From contig NZ_CP109017.1 in NCBI RefSeq assembly GCF_036226765.1, positions 7,131,001-7,195,000 of the forward strand: 64,000 bases of DNA, written 5' to 3'. The position numbers and the translations under genes were made by a program. Positions 1 through 9,013 of the stretch are shown here, piece by piece. Source of the stretch: Streptomyces sp. NBC_00670. GTDB taxonomy: Bacteria; Actinomycetota; Actinomycetes; Streptomycetales; Streptomycetaceae. Under the pieces are notes generated by a model, which was given only the letters and a program-made list of their open reading frames with translations, did not search any database and was not told where the DNA came from. Position 1 is the stretch's first letter. The number at the start of each line of letters is the position of its first letter.

Positions 1-26
1 CGGGGCGGCCACGGCCCCTGGGCCGG

Positions 27-419
27 TTACTCCTCCGCGGCGTACCGCCGCATCCGCTCGTTGTGCCAGGCGATGGCCCGGCGCAGCTCCGGCTCGTGCA
101 GCCCGGTGCGGCAGCCGAGCTGGTCCATGGTGAGCGTCGGCGGACCGGTGGTCAGTACGCGCGTTATCTTGGCGGCCCACAGCTCCTCCTCCACGTAGGG
201 CCGCCGCAAGTACTGCTTGCGCAGCACCTCGAAGTGGTCGTCGCCGCAGGCCGTCAGGGCCCGCAGCCCGTCGTAGCCGTCGTTCGTCGGGTGCACGGAC
301 GACGAGTCCGGCACGTAGCCGCGCTTGGCCTCTTCCTGCGGGAAGGTCGCCGCGCACAGATCGCACAGCTCCAGCGGGAGGATCCTGGCCGGCCGGGCAC
401 CTTTCCTGCGCTTCCACAT
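27..419 (-). CDS. Small hypothetical protein with a CxxC pair
   Basis: I do not recognise the family. The product has 130 residues and no signal peptide or membrane segment. The ATG at 419 is preceded by GGAGGAAC, a strong ribosome binding site; longer reading is possible upstream but would run into the neighbouring gene. A CDLC pair lies near residues 19-22, with two further single cysteines near 57 and 97, so metal binding is conceivable. The C-terminal half is rich in Arg and Glu and probably helical. It starts only 19 bases after the glutamine amidotransferase gene and is probably the last gene of the glutamate decarboxylase operon. Confidence 0.7.
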   Translation of the reverse strand: MWKRRKGARPARILPLELCDLCAATFPQEEAKRGYVPDSSSVHPTNDGYDGLRALTACGDDHFEVLRKQYLRRPYVEEELWAAKITRVLTTGPPTLTMDQLGCRTGLHEPELRRAIAWHNERMRRYAAEE

Positions 420-438
420 GGTTCCTCCAGGTCTCGTC

Positions 439-1308
439 TCAGGCGGCCTTCTGCGAGGCGGCCGCGTCGGGGCGGAGGTCCGCCAGGGTGAGCCGGTGCG
501 CCGGTGGATCCGGCAGCACGACATGGTGCGTGGCATGCAGATCGGGGCCGACGTGCAGCAGTTCGCCCGGCTCCATCAGCCGCCACTGCGGGTTGTCGTC
601 CATGCGTTCGCTGGCGACGACCACGGCGGGGGAGTCCGCCAGGTGCGCGGAGTGGACGCGCAGATGGCCGTCGCTGCCGCTGTGGTCGAGGTGCCGGGTG
701 CCGTGGTGGCCGCCGGCGTGCCGGCGCAGCGTGTAGAGCCGGTGGGTCTCGGGGTAGCGCAGCGCCCACAGCTCGTGCGGCGTGGTGAGGATCAGGTTGA
801 GGGCGTAGACGGGCAGGTTCTCCGCGATCCAGCCGACAGCGCTCTCGATGCCCGCGGCGACGTCGCCGCCGTTGCGGCGGATCTCCCGGGTGACCAGGGC
901 GAAGCACCGCTCGGAGTCGGTGTCGCCCCTGACGAGCGCACGGTCCTCGCCCAGATGCTCGTCGAGCCGGTCCAGGCCCTCGACCACGCCGTTGTGGGCG
1001 AACAGCCGCCCGTCCTGCTCGAAGGGGTGGGTGTTGCGGATGTCCAGGCTGCCGGTCGAGGCGAACCGGACGTGGGCGAGGAAGGTCTCCGACTCCACGT
1101 TCCGGGCCTCCTGCGTGAACGCCCGGTCCTCGTAGGCGGCCAGCGGCGCCTTGTGCACCTCGGGGGTGCCGTCGGCGGTGAAGTACCCGAGGCCGGTGCC
1201 GTCGGGATCGTCGTGGCTCTGTTCGCTGAGGCTGTCGGGGGCGTCCAGCAGCCAGAACGTGGCGCGGGTGCGCCGGGGCGCGCTGCTGAGGCCGAACAGA
1301 CGGCACAT
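439..1308 (-). CDS. Class II glutamine amidotransferase (EgtC-like)
   Basis: Ntn-type glutamine amidotransferase that should hydrolyse glutamine to glutamate and ammonia using the N-terminal cysteine. The protein of 289 residues begins MCRLFGLS, so Cys2 becomes the nucleophile after Met removal. The family motif HNGVVEG (about residue 98) and the RGDTDSE motif (about 127) follow. No synthetase domain is attached, as in EgtC/YafJ-type proteins. GGAGGAGACCG precedes the ATG. It follows the glutamate decarboxylase gene by 41 bases on the same strand, so the pair may supply glutamate to the decarboxylase; this is inference. The real acceptor substrate cannot be read from the sequence. Confidence 0.88.
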   Translation of the reverse strand: MCRLFGLSSAPRRTRATFWLLDAPDSLSEQSHDDPDGTGLGYFTADGTPEVHKAPLAAYEDRAFTQEARNVESETFLAHVRFASTGSLDIRNTHPFEQDGRLFAHNGVVEGLDRLDEHLGEDRALVRGDTDSERCFALVTREIRRNGGDVAAGIESAVGWIAENLPVYALNLILTTPHELWALRYPETHRLYTLRRHAGGHHGTRHLDHSGSDGHLRVHSAHLADSPAVVVASERMDDNPQWRLMEPGELLHVGPDLHATHHVVLPDPPAHRLTLADLRPDAAASQKAA

Positions 1309-1349
1309 CGGTCTCCTCCTTCGGCTCGGGTCGGACCCGTCGCATCGGG

Positions 1350-2780
1350 TCAGTGGCGGCCCGGGGTGCGGGGGTTCTTGGTCTCCGCGCCGTGGGCGAA
1401 GCCGCCCGCGTCGTCGGCGTCGCGGTGCGGCTCGTGCTGCTTGTCCAGCCGCGCCAGGACCCGGCGCAGGTCCTGCATCAGCAGGTCGGCCAGGTCGTGG
1501 CTGAACCCGTTGCGCACCACGATCCGCAGCACCGCCAGATCGGTACGGTCCTTCGGGAAGGTGTACGCGGGCACCAGCCAGCCGCGTTCGCGCAGCCCGG
1601 CGGAGACGTCGAAGACGCTGAAGTGCTCGACGCCGTCCCGCATCCGGAACGCGAACACCGGGATGTCGCTGCCGTCGGTGAGCAGGTCGAACGGACCGAG
1701 CCCGGCGATCTCGCGCGCGAGCCCCGTCGCGACGTCACGGCAGGTCTGCTGCACCCGCCGGTAGCCCTCGAAGCCCAGGCGCAGAAAATTGTAGTACTGG
1801 GCGACGATCTGGGCGCCCGGCCGGGAGAAGTTGAGCGCGAACGTCGGCATGTCGCCGCCGAGGTAGTTCACGTGGAACACCAGGTCGTCCGGGAGGGCCT
1901 CCTCGTTCCGCCACAGCGCCCAGCCGACGCCGGGCATGACCAGGCCGTACTTGTGGCCGGAGGTGTTGATGGAGGCGACCCGCGGCAGCCGGAAGTCCCA
2001 CTCAAGATCCGGGTCGAGGAACGGGGCGATCATGCCGCCGGAGGCGCCGTCGACATGGATGGGAATGTCCAGTCCGGTACGGGACTGCAACTCGTCCAGG
2101 GCGGCGGCGATGTCGGCGACCGGCTCGTAGGAACCGTCGAAGGTGGAGCCGAGGACCGCGACGACACCGATGGTGTTCTCGTCGCACAGTTCGACCGCCT
2201 TCTCCGGCGTGAGGTGGAACCGGTCGCCCTCCATCGGCACGTACCGGGGCTCCACCTCGAAGTAGTCGGCGAACTTCTCCCAGCAGATCTGCACGTTGAT
2301 GCCCATGACCAGGTTGGGCCGGTCGGCCGGCTTCCCCTCGGCCCGGCGCCGCCGCTGCCAGCGCCGCTTCAGCGCCAGGCCGCCGAGCATCGCCGCCTCG
2401 CTCGACCCGGTCGTCGAGCAGCCCATCGCCCGGTGGGGGTGCTCGGCGTGCCACAGCCGGGCGAGCATGTGCACGCAGCGCGTCTCGAGTTCGGCGGTCT
2501 GCGGGTACTCGTCCTTGTCGATCATGTTCTTCTCGGCGCACTCGTCCATCAGCCGCCGGGCCTGGGGCTCCGCCCAGGTCGACACGAACGTCGCCAGGTT
2601 CTGCCGGGCGTTGCCGTCGAGCATCAGCTCGTCGTGGATCACCTGGTAGGCGGTGTCCGGCTCCATCTCGCCGTCCGGCAGCGCGTACCGGGGCACGCGC
2701 AGGGGCTCCCGGCTGAAGACCGGATTGATCTCCAGGTCCCGGCTCTCGTGGCCGTCGTCACCATGGTGCTGCACGGGCAT
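1350..2780 (-). CDS. gadB: Glutamate decarboxylase
   Basis: PLP-dependent decarboxylase converting glutamate to GABA and CO2 with consumption of a cytoplasmic proton. Its 476 residues match the usual length of bacterial GadA/GadB. HVDGASGG (residues 242-249) carries the cofactor-binding Asp, and SGHKYGLVMPGVGW contains the Schiff-base lysine at Lys277, one position from Lys276 of E. coli GadB. The N-terminus, with NPVFSRE, also resembles GAD. The ATG at 2780 follows GGAGGAGAGG. It is the first gene of an apparent operon with the glutamine amidotransferase and the small CxxC protein. No GABA antiporter gene is adjacent. Confidence 0.95.
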   Translation of the reverse strand: MPVQHHGDDGHESRDLEINPVFSREPLRVPRYALPDGEMEPDTAYQVIHDELMLDGNARQNLATFVSTWAEPQARRLMDECAEKNMIDKDEYPQTAELETRCVHMLARLWHAEHPHRAMGCSTTGSSEAAMLGGLALKRRWQRRRRAEGKPADRPNLVMGINVQICWEKFADYFEVEPRYVPMEGDRFHLTPEKAVELCDENTIGVVAVLGSTFDGSYEPVADIAAALDELQSRTGLDIPIHVDGASGGMIAPFLDPDLEWDFRLPRVASINTSGHKYGLVMPGVGWALWRNEEALPDDLVFHVNYLGGDMPTFALNFSRPGAQIVAQYYNFLRLGFEGYRRVQQTCRDVATGLAREIAGLGPFDLLTDGSDIPVFAFRMRDGVEHFSVFDVSAGLRERGWLVPAYTFPKDRTDLAVLRIVVRNGFSHDLADLLMQDLRRVLARLDKQHEPHRDADDAGGFAHGAETKNPRTPGRH

Positions 2781-3020
2781 GCGCGGTCCGCCTCTCCTCC
2801 GGTCACCGGGGCACCGGTTTCGCTCTCCCCCTGCGGGAGTTCCCGCCGCCCGCCCCGCGAACCGCCCACGGCCGGACGAAAGAGGCCCGGCCGCCCTCGC
2901 CGGACTCCCGGTGACGGGCGGCGCGCGCTGCCCGGATCACCCGGACGGCGGCCTTGATCGCGGCCCCGGGCCGCCCGGCGGGGTCTCCTGGAAGGTGCGT
3001 CGTCCCAGGAGGTGGTGACC
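2781..3020. other. Divergent intergenic region upstream of the gad operon
   Basis: This stretch of 240 bases separates the gad operon (leftward) from a small plus-strand gene. It should hold both promoters. I see the gad ribosome binding site at its left edge and AGGAGG at 3007-3012 for the small gene, but no convincing -35/-10 pair or palindromic operator. Confidence 0.5.
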
Positions 3021-3212
3021 ATGCACGAGATGCGCGTCGGTCCGGAACCCGGCAGCGGAAGACCGGTGTGGCACGTGGTGACCGGGCAGCGGGGCACCAG
3101 CCTGTGCGGAGCGGACGTCCCGGACGGCTCGGGACCGTCCCGGGACGAGACGGACCACCACTGCCTGCCCTGCATGACCCGCTTCCAGCAGCTCCTGGAG
3201 GCGGGACGGTGA
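3021..3212 (+). CDS. Small hypothetical protein with Cys/His pairs
   Basis: A 63-residue protein of unknown function. The ATG at 3021 lies eight bases after AGGAGG, so I prefer it over the GTG codons at 3012 and 3015. It has a single Cys in TSLCGAD and a DHHCLPCM motif near the C-terminus that resembles half of a zinc-binding site. Streptomyces encode many such short Cys-containing proteins, often with WHVV and HCLPC motifs. It sits alone between the gad operon and a ProP-type transporter, with a hairpin terminator just downstream. Confidence 0.7.
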   Translation: MHEMRVGPEPGSGRPVWHVVTGQRGTSLCGADVPDGSGPSRDETDHHCLPCMTRFQQLLEAGR

Positions 3213-3225
3213 ACCCGGCCGCACC

Positions 3226-3251
3226 GGGGCCGCGGCTCTTCGTGCGGCCCC
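3226..3251. terminator. Hairpin downstream of the small Cys protein gene
   Basis: An 8-bp perfect stem (GGGGCCGC with GCGGCCCC) around a 10-base loop starts 14 bases after the stop codon. There is no U tract, which is common for Streptomyces terminators. Confidence 0.5.
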
Positions 3252-3398
3252 GCGCCGTGTGTCCGGCGGGAGACCGGGCAGGCGCTCGGGGTGCGCCCGG
3301 TGATCACCGCGGCGCCGCGTTCGCCCGGCGGTACGGGAATGAAACCGCCGAAGCGAGCAGAACGGTACCTGCAGGGCACGTAGTGGAAAGGCAGCAGC

Positions 3399-4934
3399 GT
3401 GAGTGACGCGAGGCCTGACGGACAGTCCCCTCCCCGGAACCGGACCAAGCTGCCGGGAACCGTCGCGGCGCTGCCGCGGCAGGTCCGGGAGGAGCTGACC
3501 TCCAGGCTCCGCCGCAACCGGCGGGCCTTCAGCGCCGAGGACGTCCAGGTCGTCGAGGCACCCCTGCTCAAGCGGGCCGTCGGCGCCTCGGCGCTCGGCA
3601 ACTGCATGGAGTGGTTCGACTTCGGCGTCTACAGCTACCTCGCCGCCACCCTCGGCAAGGTGTTCTTCCCCGGCGCCTCGCCCGGCGCCCAGCTGATCTC
3701 GTCCTTCGCCACGTTCGCGGCCGCCTTCGTCGTACGCCCGCTCGGCGGCCTCGTCTTCGGCCCGCTCGGCGACCGCGTCGGCCGGCAGAAGGTGCTCGCC
3801 ACCACCATGATCATGATGGCGATCGGCACGTTCGTCATCGGGCTCATCCCCAGCTACTCCACCATCGGCATCGCCGCGCCCGTCCTGCTGCTGCTCGCCC
3901 GGATGCTACAGGGCTTCTCCACCGGCGGCGAGTACGGCGGCGCCACCACCTTCGTCGCCGAGTACTCGCCGGACCGCCGCCGGGGCTTCCTCTCCAGCTG
4001 GCTCGACTTCGGCACCTTCGTCGGCTACGCGCTCGGCTCCGCGCTGGTCACCGTGCTGAACCTGGCGCTCACCGATGCCGAGATGCTCGCCTGGGGCTGG
4101 CGCATCCCGTTCCTGATCGCCGGGCCGCTCGGCGTGATCGGCCTGTACATGCGGCTCAAGCTGGAGGAGTCCCCGGCCTTCCAGCAGCAGCTCGACGAGC
4201 ACGAGAAGAGCCTCGCCCAGGAGTCGGCGGGCACGGAGTTCAAGACCATCGTCAAGGAACACTGGCGGCCCCTGCTGATCTGCATGGGCCTGGTGCTCCT
4301 CTACAACGTCACCAACTACATGGTCACCGGCTTCCTGCCGACCTACCAGACCGAGACCCTGAACCGCTCCAGCGGCTCCGCCGACGTGCTCGTGCTGATC
4401 GGCATGGTGTGGATCGTCCTGCTGATCACCTTCCTCGGCCGGCTCAGCGACCGGGTCGGGCGGCGGCCCGTCTACGCCGTCGCGGCCGCCGCGATGATCG
4501 TCCTCGCCGTCCCGTCGTTCCTGCTGATCAAGAGGGAGGGGACGTGGGCGCCGATCGGCGGCGTCCTGATCCTGTCCACGCTGCTCGCCGGGTTCGCCGC
4601 GCCGAGCGCCGCGACGCTGCCCGCGCTGTTCCCGACCGCCGTGCGCTACGCGGCCATGGGCATCGGCTTCAACGTCGCCGTGTCCGCGTTCGGCGGGACG
4701 ACGCCGCTGGTCACCGAGGCGCTGATCAACGCCACGGGGAACGACATGATGCCCGCGTACTACCTGATCCTCGCCGGTGTCATCGGGCTGGTGACCGTGA
4801 AGTTCCTGCCCGAGAGCGCGCAGGTGCCGTTGCACGGCTCGCAGCCGATGGTGGGCTCGACGCAGGAGCGGAGCGAGCTGATCCGGACGTCGAAGGACCT
4901 GTACCGGGCGGAGCAGGGGGCGGGGGCGCGCTGA
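3399..4934 (+). CDS. MHS-family MFS transporter (ProP-like osmolyte/proton symporter)
   Basis: Twelve-helix major facilitator of the metabolite:H+ symporter (MHS) family, most like ProP proline/glycine betaine transporters. Its 511 residues begin with a polar cytoplasmic extension of about 65 residues, then GNCMEWFDFGVYSYLAA (TM1), and the loop motif GDRVGRQK after TM2. STGGEYGG lies around TM4-5. The GTG at 3399 is preceded by GGAAAGG. Substrate is inferred from family only; alpha-ketoglutarate or shikimate are alternatives. A close paralogue lies at 43584-45092 with the same layout. Confidence 0.88.
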   Translation: MSDARPDGQSPPRNRTKLPGTVAALPRQVREELTSRLRRNRRAFSAEDVQVVEAPLLKRAVGASALGNCMEWFDFGVYSYLAATLGKVFFPGASPGAQLISSFATFAAAFVVRPLGGLVFGPLGDRVGRQKVLATTMIMMAIGTFVIGLIPSYSTIGIAAPVLLLLARMLQGFSTGGEYGGATTFVAEYSPDRRRGFLSSWLDFGTFVGYALGSALVTVLNLALTDAEMLAWGWRIPFLIAGPLGVIGLYMRLKLEESPAFQQQLDEHEKSLAQESAGTEFKTIVKEHWRPLLICMGLVLLYNVTNYMVTGFLPTYQTETLNRSSGSADVLVLIGMVWIVLLITFLGRLSDRVGRRPVYAVAAAAMIVLAVPSFLLIKREGTWAPIGGVLILSTLLAGFAAPSAATLPALFPTAVRYAAMGIGFNVAVSAFGGTTPLVTEALINATGNDMMPAYYLILAGVIGLVTVKFLPESAQVPLHGSQPMVGSTQERSELIRTSKDLYRAEQGAGAR

Positions 4935-5107
4935 GACCGGCGCTCGGGTCCCCCCGGCGCGCGGCTCCACCGTGGCCGCCGTGGCACGCACGGTGACGTG
5001 GCCGAGGCCACGTCCGGGGCGTGGTCCGCGCCATATCGCGGGGCGGGACGGCGGGGATATCTTTCCCGCGTCCTCCCCTCCGCCTCCGCGATCGGAACGG
5101 CCCCGTC

Positions 5108-5638
5108 GTGTCCGCAGACCTCTCCCCGCTCATCGCCGCGACCTCGCAGTGGCTGACGCTCACCTACCCGTCGGCGGGCAGCGCGCTGGACTCCGCCCTC
5201 GCCGAGGTCCAGGCCCGGCAGGCGGTGACCGTCGCCGCGTGGCTGTGCTACCCGACCGCCGTCGACGCCGAGCTGGCCGCGATGGCCGGCTCCGGGGGCT
5301 CCGCCCGGCTCGACTGGGTCACGGGTGCGGAACCCCTCGACGAGGACGAGGAGGGGCTCGGCCTCGCCTGGCGCACCTGGGTGGACGAGGTGGTGGCGAG
5401 CTGGGCCACCTGCCTGCTCAGCGACCCGGCGCTCGCCGAGGGGGCGGTCGCCGCGGTCACGGCGGGGGAGCACGCGGGCGGGCTCCCGCTCGACTTCCGC
5501 CGCCTTCTCGCGCCGGACACCCGGGACGTCCGCGCGGCGGCGCTGCTCCGCCATCCGGACCTGGTGGCGCCGGTCGCCGATCTGCACCGGGCGCGGCTGC
5601 TCGACCACCTCGGACTGGACGAGGCCCTGCCGGCCTGA
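5108..5638 (+). CDS. Hypothetical cytoplasmic protein
   Basis: Function not recognised. I chose the GTG at 5108 (VSADLSPLIAATSQWL); there is no clear ribosome binding site, and an in-frame GTG at 5021 would add 29 Arg/Gly-rich residues. The 176-residue product is acidic, all-helical in appearance, without Cys, signal peptide or membrane span. It stands alone between the ProP-type transporter and a convergently oriented lipoprotein gene. Good codon bias in frame supports that it is expressed. Confidence 0.65.
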   Translation: MSADLSPLIAATSQWLTLTYPSAGSALDSALAEVQARQAVTVAAWLCYPTAVDAELAAMAGSGGSARLDWVTGAEPLDEDEEGLGLAWRTWVDEVVASWATCLLSDPALAEGAVAAVTAGEHAGGLPLDFRRLLAPDTRDVRAAALLRHPDLVAPVADLHRARLLDHLGLDEALPA

Positions 5639-5666
5639 CAACCGAACGCCGGTGGCGTCCCGGCCG

Positions 5667-6296
5667 TCAGGAGGACGGCGTCGGTGAGGCCGGCGGCGCG
5701 GTGGTCGTGGGCGGCGGCGTGGTGGTGTGCGGCGGCGCGGTCGTCGGTGGTGGCGTGGTCCTGGGCGGTGTGGGCTCCGGGCTGCTCGGCGGCAGCGTGG
5801 ACGGTTCGATCACCTGCGTGGGCACCGTCAGGGTCGTCGAGCCGGCCTTCCGGAAGGTCAGGGTGAGCTTCAGGAAGTCGCCCGCCCGCAGCCGTTCGCC
5901 GATGTTCCGCAGCTCCAGGTGCGGCTTCCCGGCGTACAGCATCCCGGTCGTGTGCGGGGCCACCGTGATCCCGTCCGGCAGCTCGTGCCCCGCGCCGTCG
6001 ACCAGGGCCACCGACCCGGCCCGGTCGCTCTTCGCCGAGACGAGGGTGTCCTTCGCGTCGCCCTCGTTGCGCACGTACAGATACACCGGCACGTCCGAGC
6101 CGGCCCGCCAGGAGCCGCCCCCCGGATGGGCCGCGTGGACGTAGCGGATCGCCAACGGCCCGAGGTCGGCGTTGGCGCCCGGCGCCGAGTAGGGCGGCTT
6201 CTGCGCGCCCTCGCTTCCCGCGCAGCCGCCCGTCAGCAGCACCGAAGCGGCCACGGTGAGCGGCGCGATGCCGCGGAACAGTGAGCGCACCCTCAT
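5667..6296 (-). CDS. Lipoprotein with PCu(A)C-like (DUF461) domain
   Basis: Predicted exported lipoprotein of 209 residues. The N-terminus MRVRSLFRGIAPL with lipobox LTGGC (Cys about residue 25) gives a lipoprotein signal. Residues 45-160 resemble the periplasmic copper chaperone PCu(A)C fold (VYLYVRNEGDAKDTL, GDFLKLTLTFRKAG). The copper-binding His/Met set of true PCu(A)C is not preserved; only a His in GKPHLELRNIG remains where the H-x-M motif is expected. The last 45 residues are a Pro/Thr-rich tail suited to crossing the wall. GGGAGG precedes the ATG. Role in metal handling is uncertain. Confidence 0.8.
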   Translation of the reverse strand: MRVRSLFRGIAPLTVAASVLLTGGCAGSEGAQKPPYSAPGANADLGPLAIRYVHAAHPGGGSWRAGSDVPVYLYVRNEGDAKDTLVSAKSDRAGSVALVDGAGHELPDGITVAPHTTGMLYAGKPHLELRNIGERLRAGDFLKLTLTFRKAGSTTLTVPTQVIEPSTLPPSSPEPTPPRTTPPPTTAPPHTTTPPPTTTAPPASPTPSS

Positions 6297-6417
6297 TCGA
6301 CCTCCCGCGTGACTGTGCGCCGGGAGTACCCGCTGCGTCCCCTCCGCAACACGCGGACCTGCGCCGTCCCTCCACCAGCCGCGCCGTACCTCGCGCCCCG
6401 CCCGCCGACCGGGCGCG

Positions 6418-6960
6418 TCACCCCAGGTGGCGGGTGGGAGGAGTGCCGCTCGGGGAGACCCGCGGGGTGGGCCCCGGTGTCGCCGGGACCCAGAGGGGGG
6501 CGTTCTCGGACTGCTCCACCCGGGAGCCGTCGGGCCGGTAGCCGTCGCGCGGGCCGACGGGGGCGCGGGAGGCGACCGTCCACAGCAGGACGACCGCGGT
6601 GGCCGCACCGAGCAGCCGGGCGATCCGGCGGCGCCTGGCCCGCGCGTCGAGGTCGCGCCAGGCCGGGCCGGCCCGCCACTCCTCCGGCTGCCACAACTCG
6701 CCGACGGCATCGGCCGGTTCCCACCCGCCCCCGTCGGGGCCGCCGGTGACCGCAGCCGCGCCGCCGGAGCCGTCGCGGCCGGCGTGGGTCCCGACCCGCG
6801 CGCCCTCCGCCCGCTCCAGGGCCGACGGCTCGCGCGGCGCCGATTCCGCGATCGCCCGCTCGTCGTCGTGGGCGAAGCGCGTCCACACCCCTTCCGGTAT
6901 GGCGGCCCCGCCGTCCTCGTTCTCCGGGGAACCCTCGCCCCCCGGCCCCTGAAGGGTCAC
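6418..6960 (-). CDS. Single-pass membrane protein of unknown function
   Basis: A 180-residue protein with a long acidic cytoplasmic N-terminal part, one membrane helix (about residues 117-132, LLGAATAVVLLWTVA) after the basic stretch RARRRRIARL, and a short Pro/Ser-rich outer tail. The N-terminal region EGVWTRFAHDDERAIAESAPREPSA resembles a motif I have seen in Streptomyces membrane proteins, but I cannot name a function. GTG start at 6960 with GGGAG upstream. It precedes the PCu(A)C-like lipoprotein by 121 bases on the same strand and may be cotranscribed. Confidence 0.7.
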   Translation of the reverse strand: MTLQGPGGEGSPENEDGGAAIPEGVWTRFAHDDERAIAESAPREPSALERAEGARVGTHAGRDGSGGAAAVTGGPDGGGWEPADAVGELWQPEEWRAGPAWRDLDARARRRRIARLLGAATAVVLLWTVASRAPVGPRDGYRPDGSRVEQSENAPLWVPATPGPTPRVSPSGTPPTRHLG

Positions 6961-7204
6961 GATCCGCTGCTCCCTGCCTCGTACACCCCCGCCCTCGGCC
7001 GCCGCTCCGCGGAGCCGCCGGTTACGTGGGGTTCCGAAATTTTTGCACAGACCAAAGAACCCGGGAACCGGTGCGCGGCCACCCGACCGCGCCCGACGGG
7101 GTGGCCGTCCCGAATCCGCCGTTTACCGGGCGCACGGGCGGGTCACCCACAGGTGACGAACCACGCGTGACGTGTGAAACCAGGTGTGCCCGAAGGAGTA
7201 CGAC

Positions 7205-9013
7205 ATGGCATTGGTCGCCGATTTCGTCTTGCAACGGCTGCGGGAATGGGGGATCGAGCGGGTCTACGGTTATCCCGGCGACGGCATCAACGGCCTGCTC
7301 GGCGCGTTCGACCGGGCGGAGGGGCACCCCGAGTTCATCCAGACGCGCCACGAGGAGATGGCCGCGTTCATGGCCTGCGCGCACGCCAAGTTCACCGGCG
7401 AGGTGGGCTGCTGCGCCGCCACCTCGGGCCCCGGCGCCGTCCACCTCCTCAACGGTCTCTACGACGCCAAGCTGGACCACCAGCCGGTCGTCGCCGTCGT
7501 CGGCCAGCAGAAGCGGCTCTCCCTGGGCTCCCACTACCAGCAGGAGATCGCGCTGGAGACGCTGTTCGCGGACGTCTCCGAGTACTGCCAGATGATCACG
7601 CACCCGGGTCAGGCCCGGCACGTGATCGACCGGGCGTTCAAGACCGCCCTCACCACCCGCTCGGTGGCCACCATCATCGTCCCGGACGACATCCAGGAGG
7701 AGGACGCCCAGCCCTCGCCGCCGAAGATGCACGGCGCGGTCTTCTCCAGCGTCGGCTGGAGCCAGCCGCGGATGCTGCCCGACGAGGGGGAGCTGCGCAA
7801 GGCGGCCGACATCCTCAACACGGGCGAGAAGGTCGCCATGATCATCGGCCAGGGTGCCGCCAAGGCCGCGAGCGAGGTCGTGGAGGCGGCCGAACTGCTC
7901 GGCGCCGGCGTCGCCAAGGCGCTGCTCGGCCGCGAGGTGCTGCCCGACGACATCCCGTTCGTCACCGGCCCCATCGGCCTGCTCGGCACCAAGGCCAGCG
8001 ACAAGATGATCCAGAACTGCGACACCCTGTTCATGGTCGGCACCAGCTTCCCGTACGCGGAGTGGCTGCCCGACGAGGGCCAGGCCAAGGGCGTCGAGAT
8101 CGACATCGACGGACGCATGATCGGCATCCGCTACCCGATGGACGCCCATCTCGTCGGTGACTCCAAGGAGACGCTCAAGGCCCTGCTGCCGCTTCTGCGG
8201 CGCAAGGAGGACCGCAGTTGGCGCCAGGAGATCGAGAAGGACGTCAAGGAGTGGAACGACCTGTGCGAGAAGCGGGCCGGCCAGCACTTCGAAGGGAAGA
8301 TCAACCCCGAGGCGGTCGCCAGTGAACTCTCGCCGCGCCTGCCCGAGAACTGCATCCTGACCGCCGACTCCGGCTCCGGCACCAACTGGTGGGCCCGCCA
8401 CCTCAAGCTCCGCAAGGGCATGCAGGCCTCGCTCTCCGGCACCCTGGCGACGATGGGCCCCGGCACGCCGTACGCCATCGCGGCCCGGTTCGCCTACCCG
8501 GACCGGCCGGTGATCGCCTTCGTCGGGGACGGCGCGTTCCAGATGAACGGCATGAACGAGATGATCACCATCAAGCGGTACCTGGACCGGCTCGCCGGGC
8601 CCGCGCCGTTCATCTTCTGCATCTTCAACAACCAGGACCTCAACCAGGTCACCTGGGAGCAGCGCGCCATGGCCGGGGACCCCAAGTTCCCGGGCTCGCA
8701 GTACATCCCGGACGTCCCCTACGCCCAGTACGCCGAACTCCTCGGCCTCAAGGGCATCTACTGCGACCAGCCGAAGAAGATCGGCAAGGCCTGGGACGAG
8801 GCGCTGGCCAGTGACCGGCCGGTGGTCCTGGAGTTCAAGGTCGACCAGGAGATCGCGCCGATCCCGCCGCACATCATGCTCGCCCAGGGCAAGAAGGCCG
8901 CGAAGGCCGCCGTGCACGACCCGGAGAAGGTCGGCATCGCCGCCAAGGGCATGCGGCAGAAGCTCTCCGAGGTCGCCGAGCACCTGCCCGGACGCCACCA
9001 TGACGGGGAGTGA
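7205..9013 (+). CDS. ThDP-dependent enzyme (pyruvate oxidase / acetolactate synthase family)
   Basis: Three-domain thiamine diphosphate enzyme of 602 residues related to PoxB-type pyruvate oxidases and acetolactate synthases. The PYR domain contains YGYPGDGINGLLGAF and the candidate catalytic Glu near residue 51 (TRHEEM). The ThDP/Mg motif GDGAFQMN ends with FNN about 30 residues later (near residues 440-475). The central domain looks FAD- or ADP-binding-like. ATG at 7205 after AAGGAG. It overlaps the next gene by 14 bases, so translation is coupled to the enolase-superfamily enzyme. The 2-keto acid substrate is not predictable from sequence alone. Confidence 0.88.
   Translation: MALVADFVLQRLREWGIERVYGYPGDGINGLLGAFDRAEGHPEFIQTRHEEMAAFMACAHAKFTGEVGCCAATSGPGAVHLLNGLYDAKLDHQPVVAVVGQQKRLSLGSHYQQEIALETLFADVSEYCQMITHPGQARHVIDRAFKTALTTRSVATIIVPDDIQEEDAQPSPPKMHGAVFSSVGWSQPRMLPDEGELRKAADILNTGEKVAMIIGQGAAKAASEVVEAAELLGAGVAKALLGREVLPDDIPFVTGPIGLLGTKASDKMIQNCDTLFMVGTSFPYAEWLPDEGQAKGVEIDIDGRMIGIRYPMDAHLVGDSKETLKALLPLLRRKEDRSWRQEIEKDVKEWNDLCEKRAGQHFEGKINPEAVASELSPRLPENCILTADSGSGTNWWARHLKLRKGMQASLSGTLATMGPGTPYAIAARFAYPDRPVIAFVGDGAFQMNGMNEMITIKRYLDRLAGPAPFIFCIFNNQDLNQVTWEQRAMAGDPKFPGSQYIPDVPYAQYAELLGLKGIYCDQPKKIGKAWDEALASDRPVVLEFKVDQEIAPIPPHIMLAQGKKAAKAAVHDPEKVGIAAKGMRQKLSEVAEHLPGRHHDGE

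Noticed and set aside
7121..7145. SigB-type promoter GTTT-N15-GGGTCA in front of the ThDP enzyme gene
   Set aside because: The -10 deviates from GGGTAT/C in the last positions and such matches are frequent in high-GC DNA.
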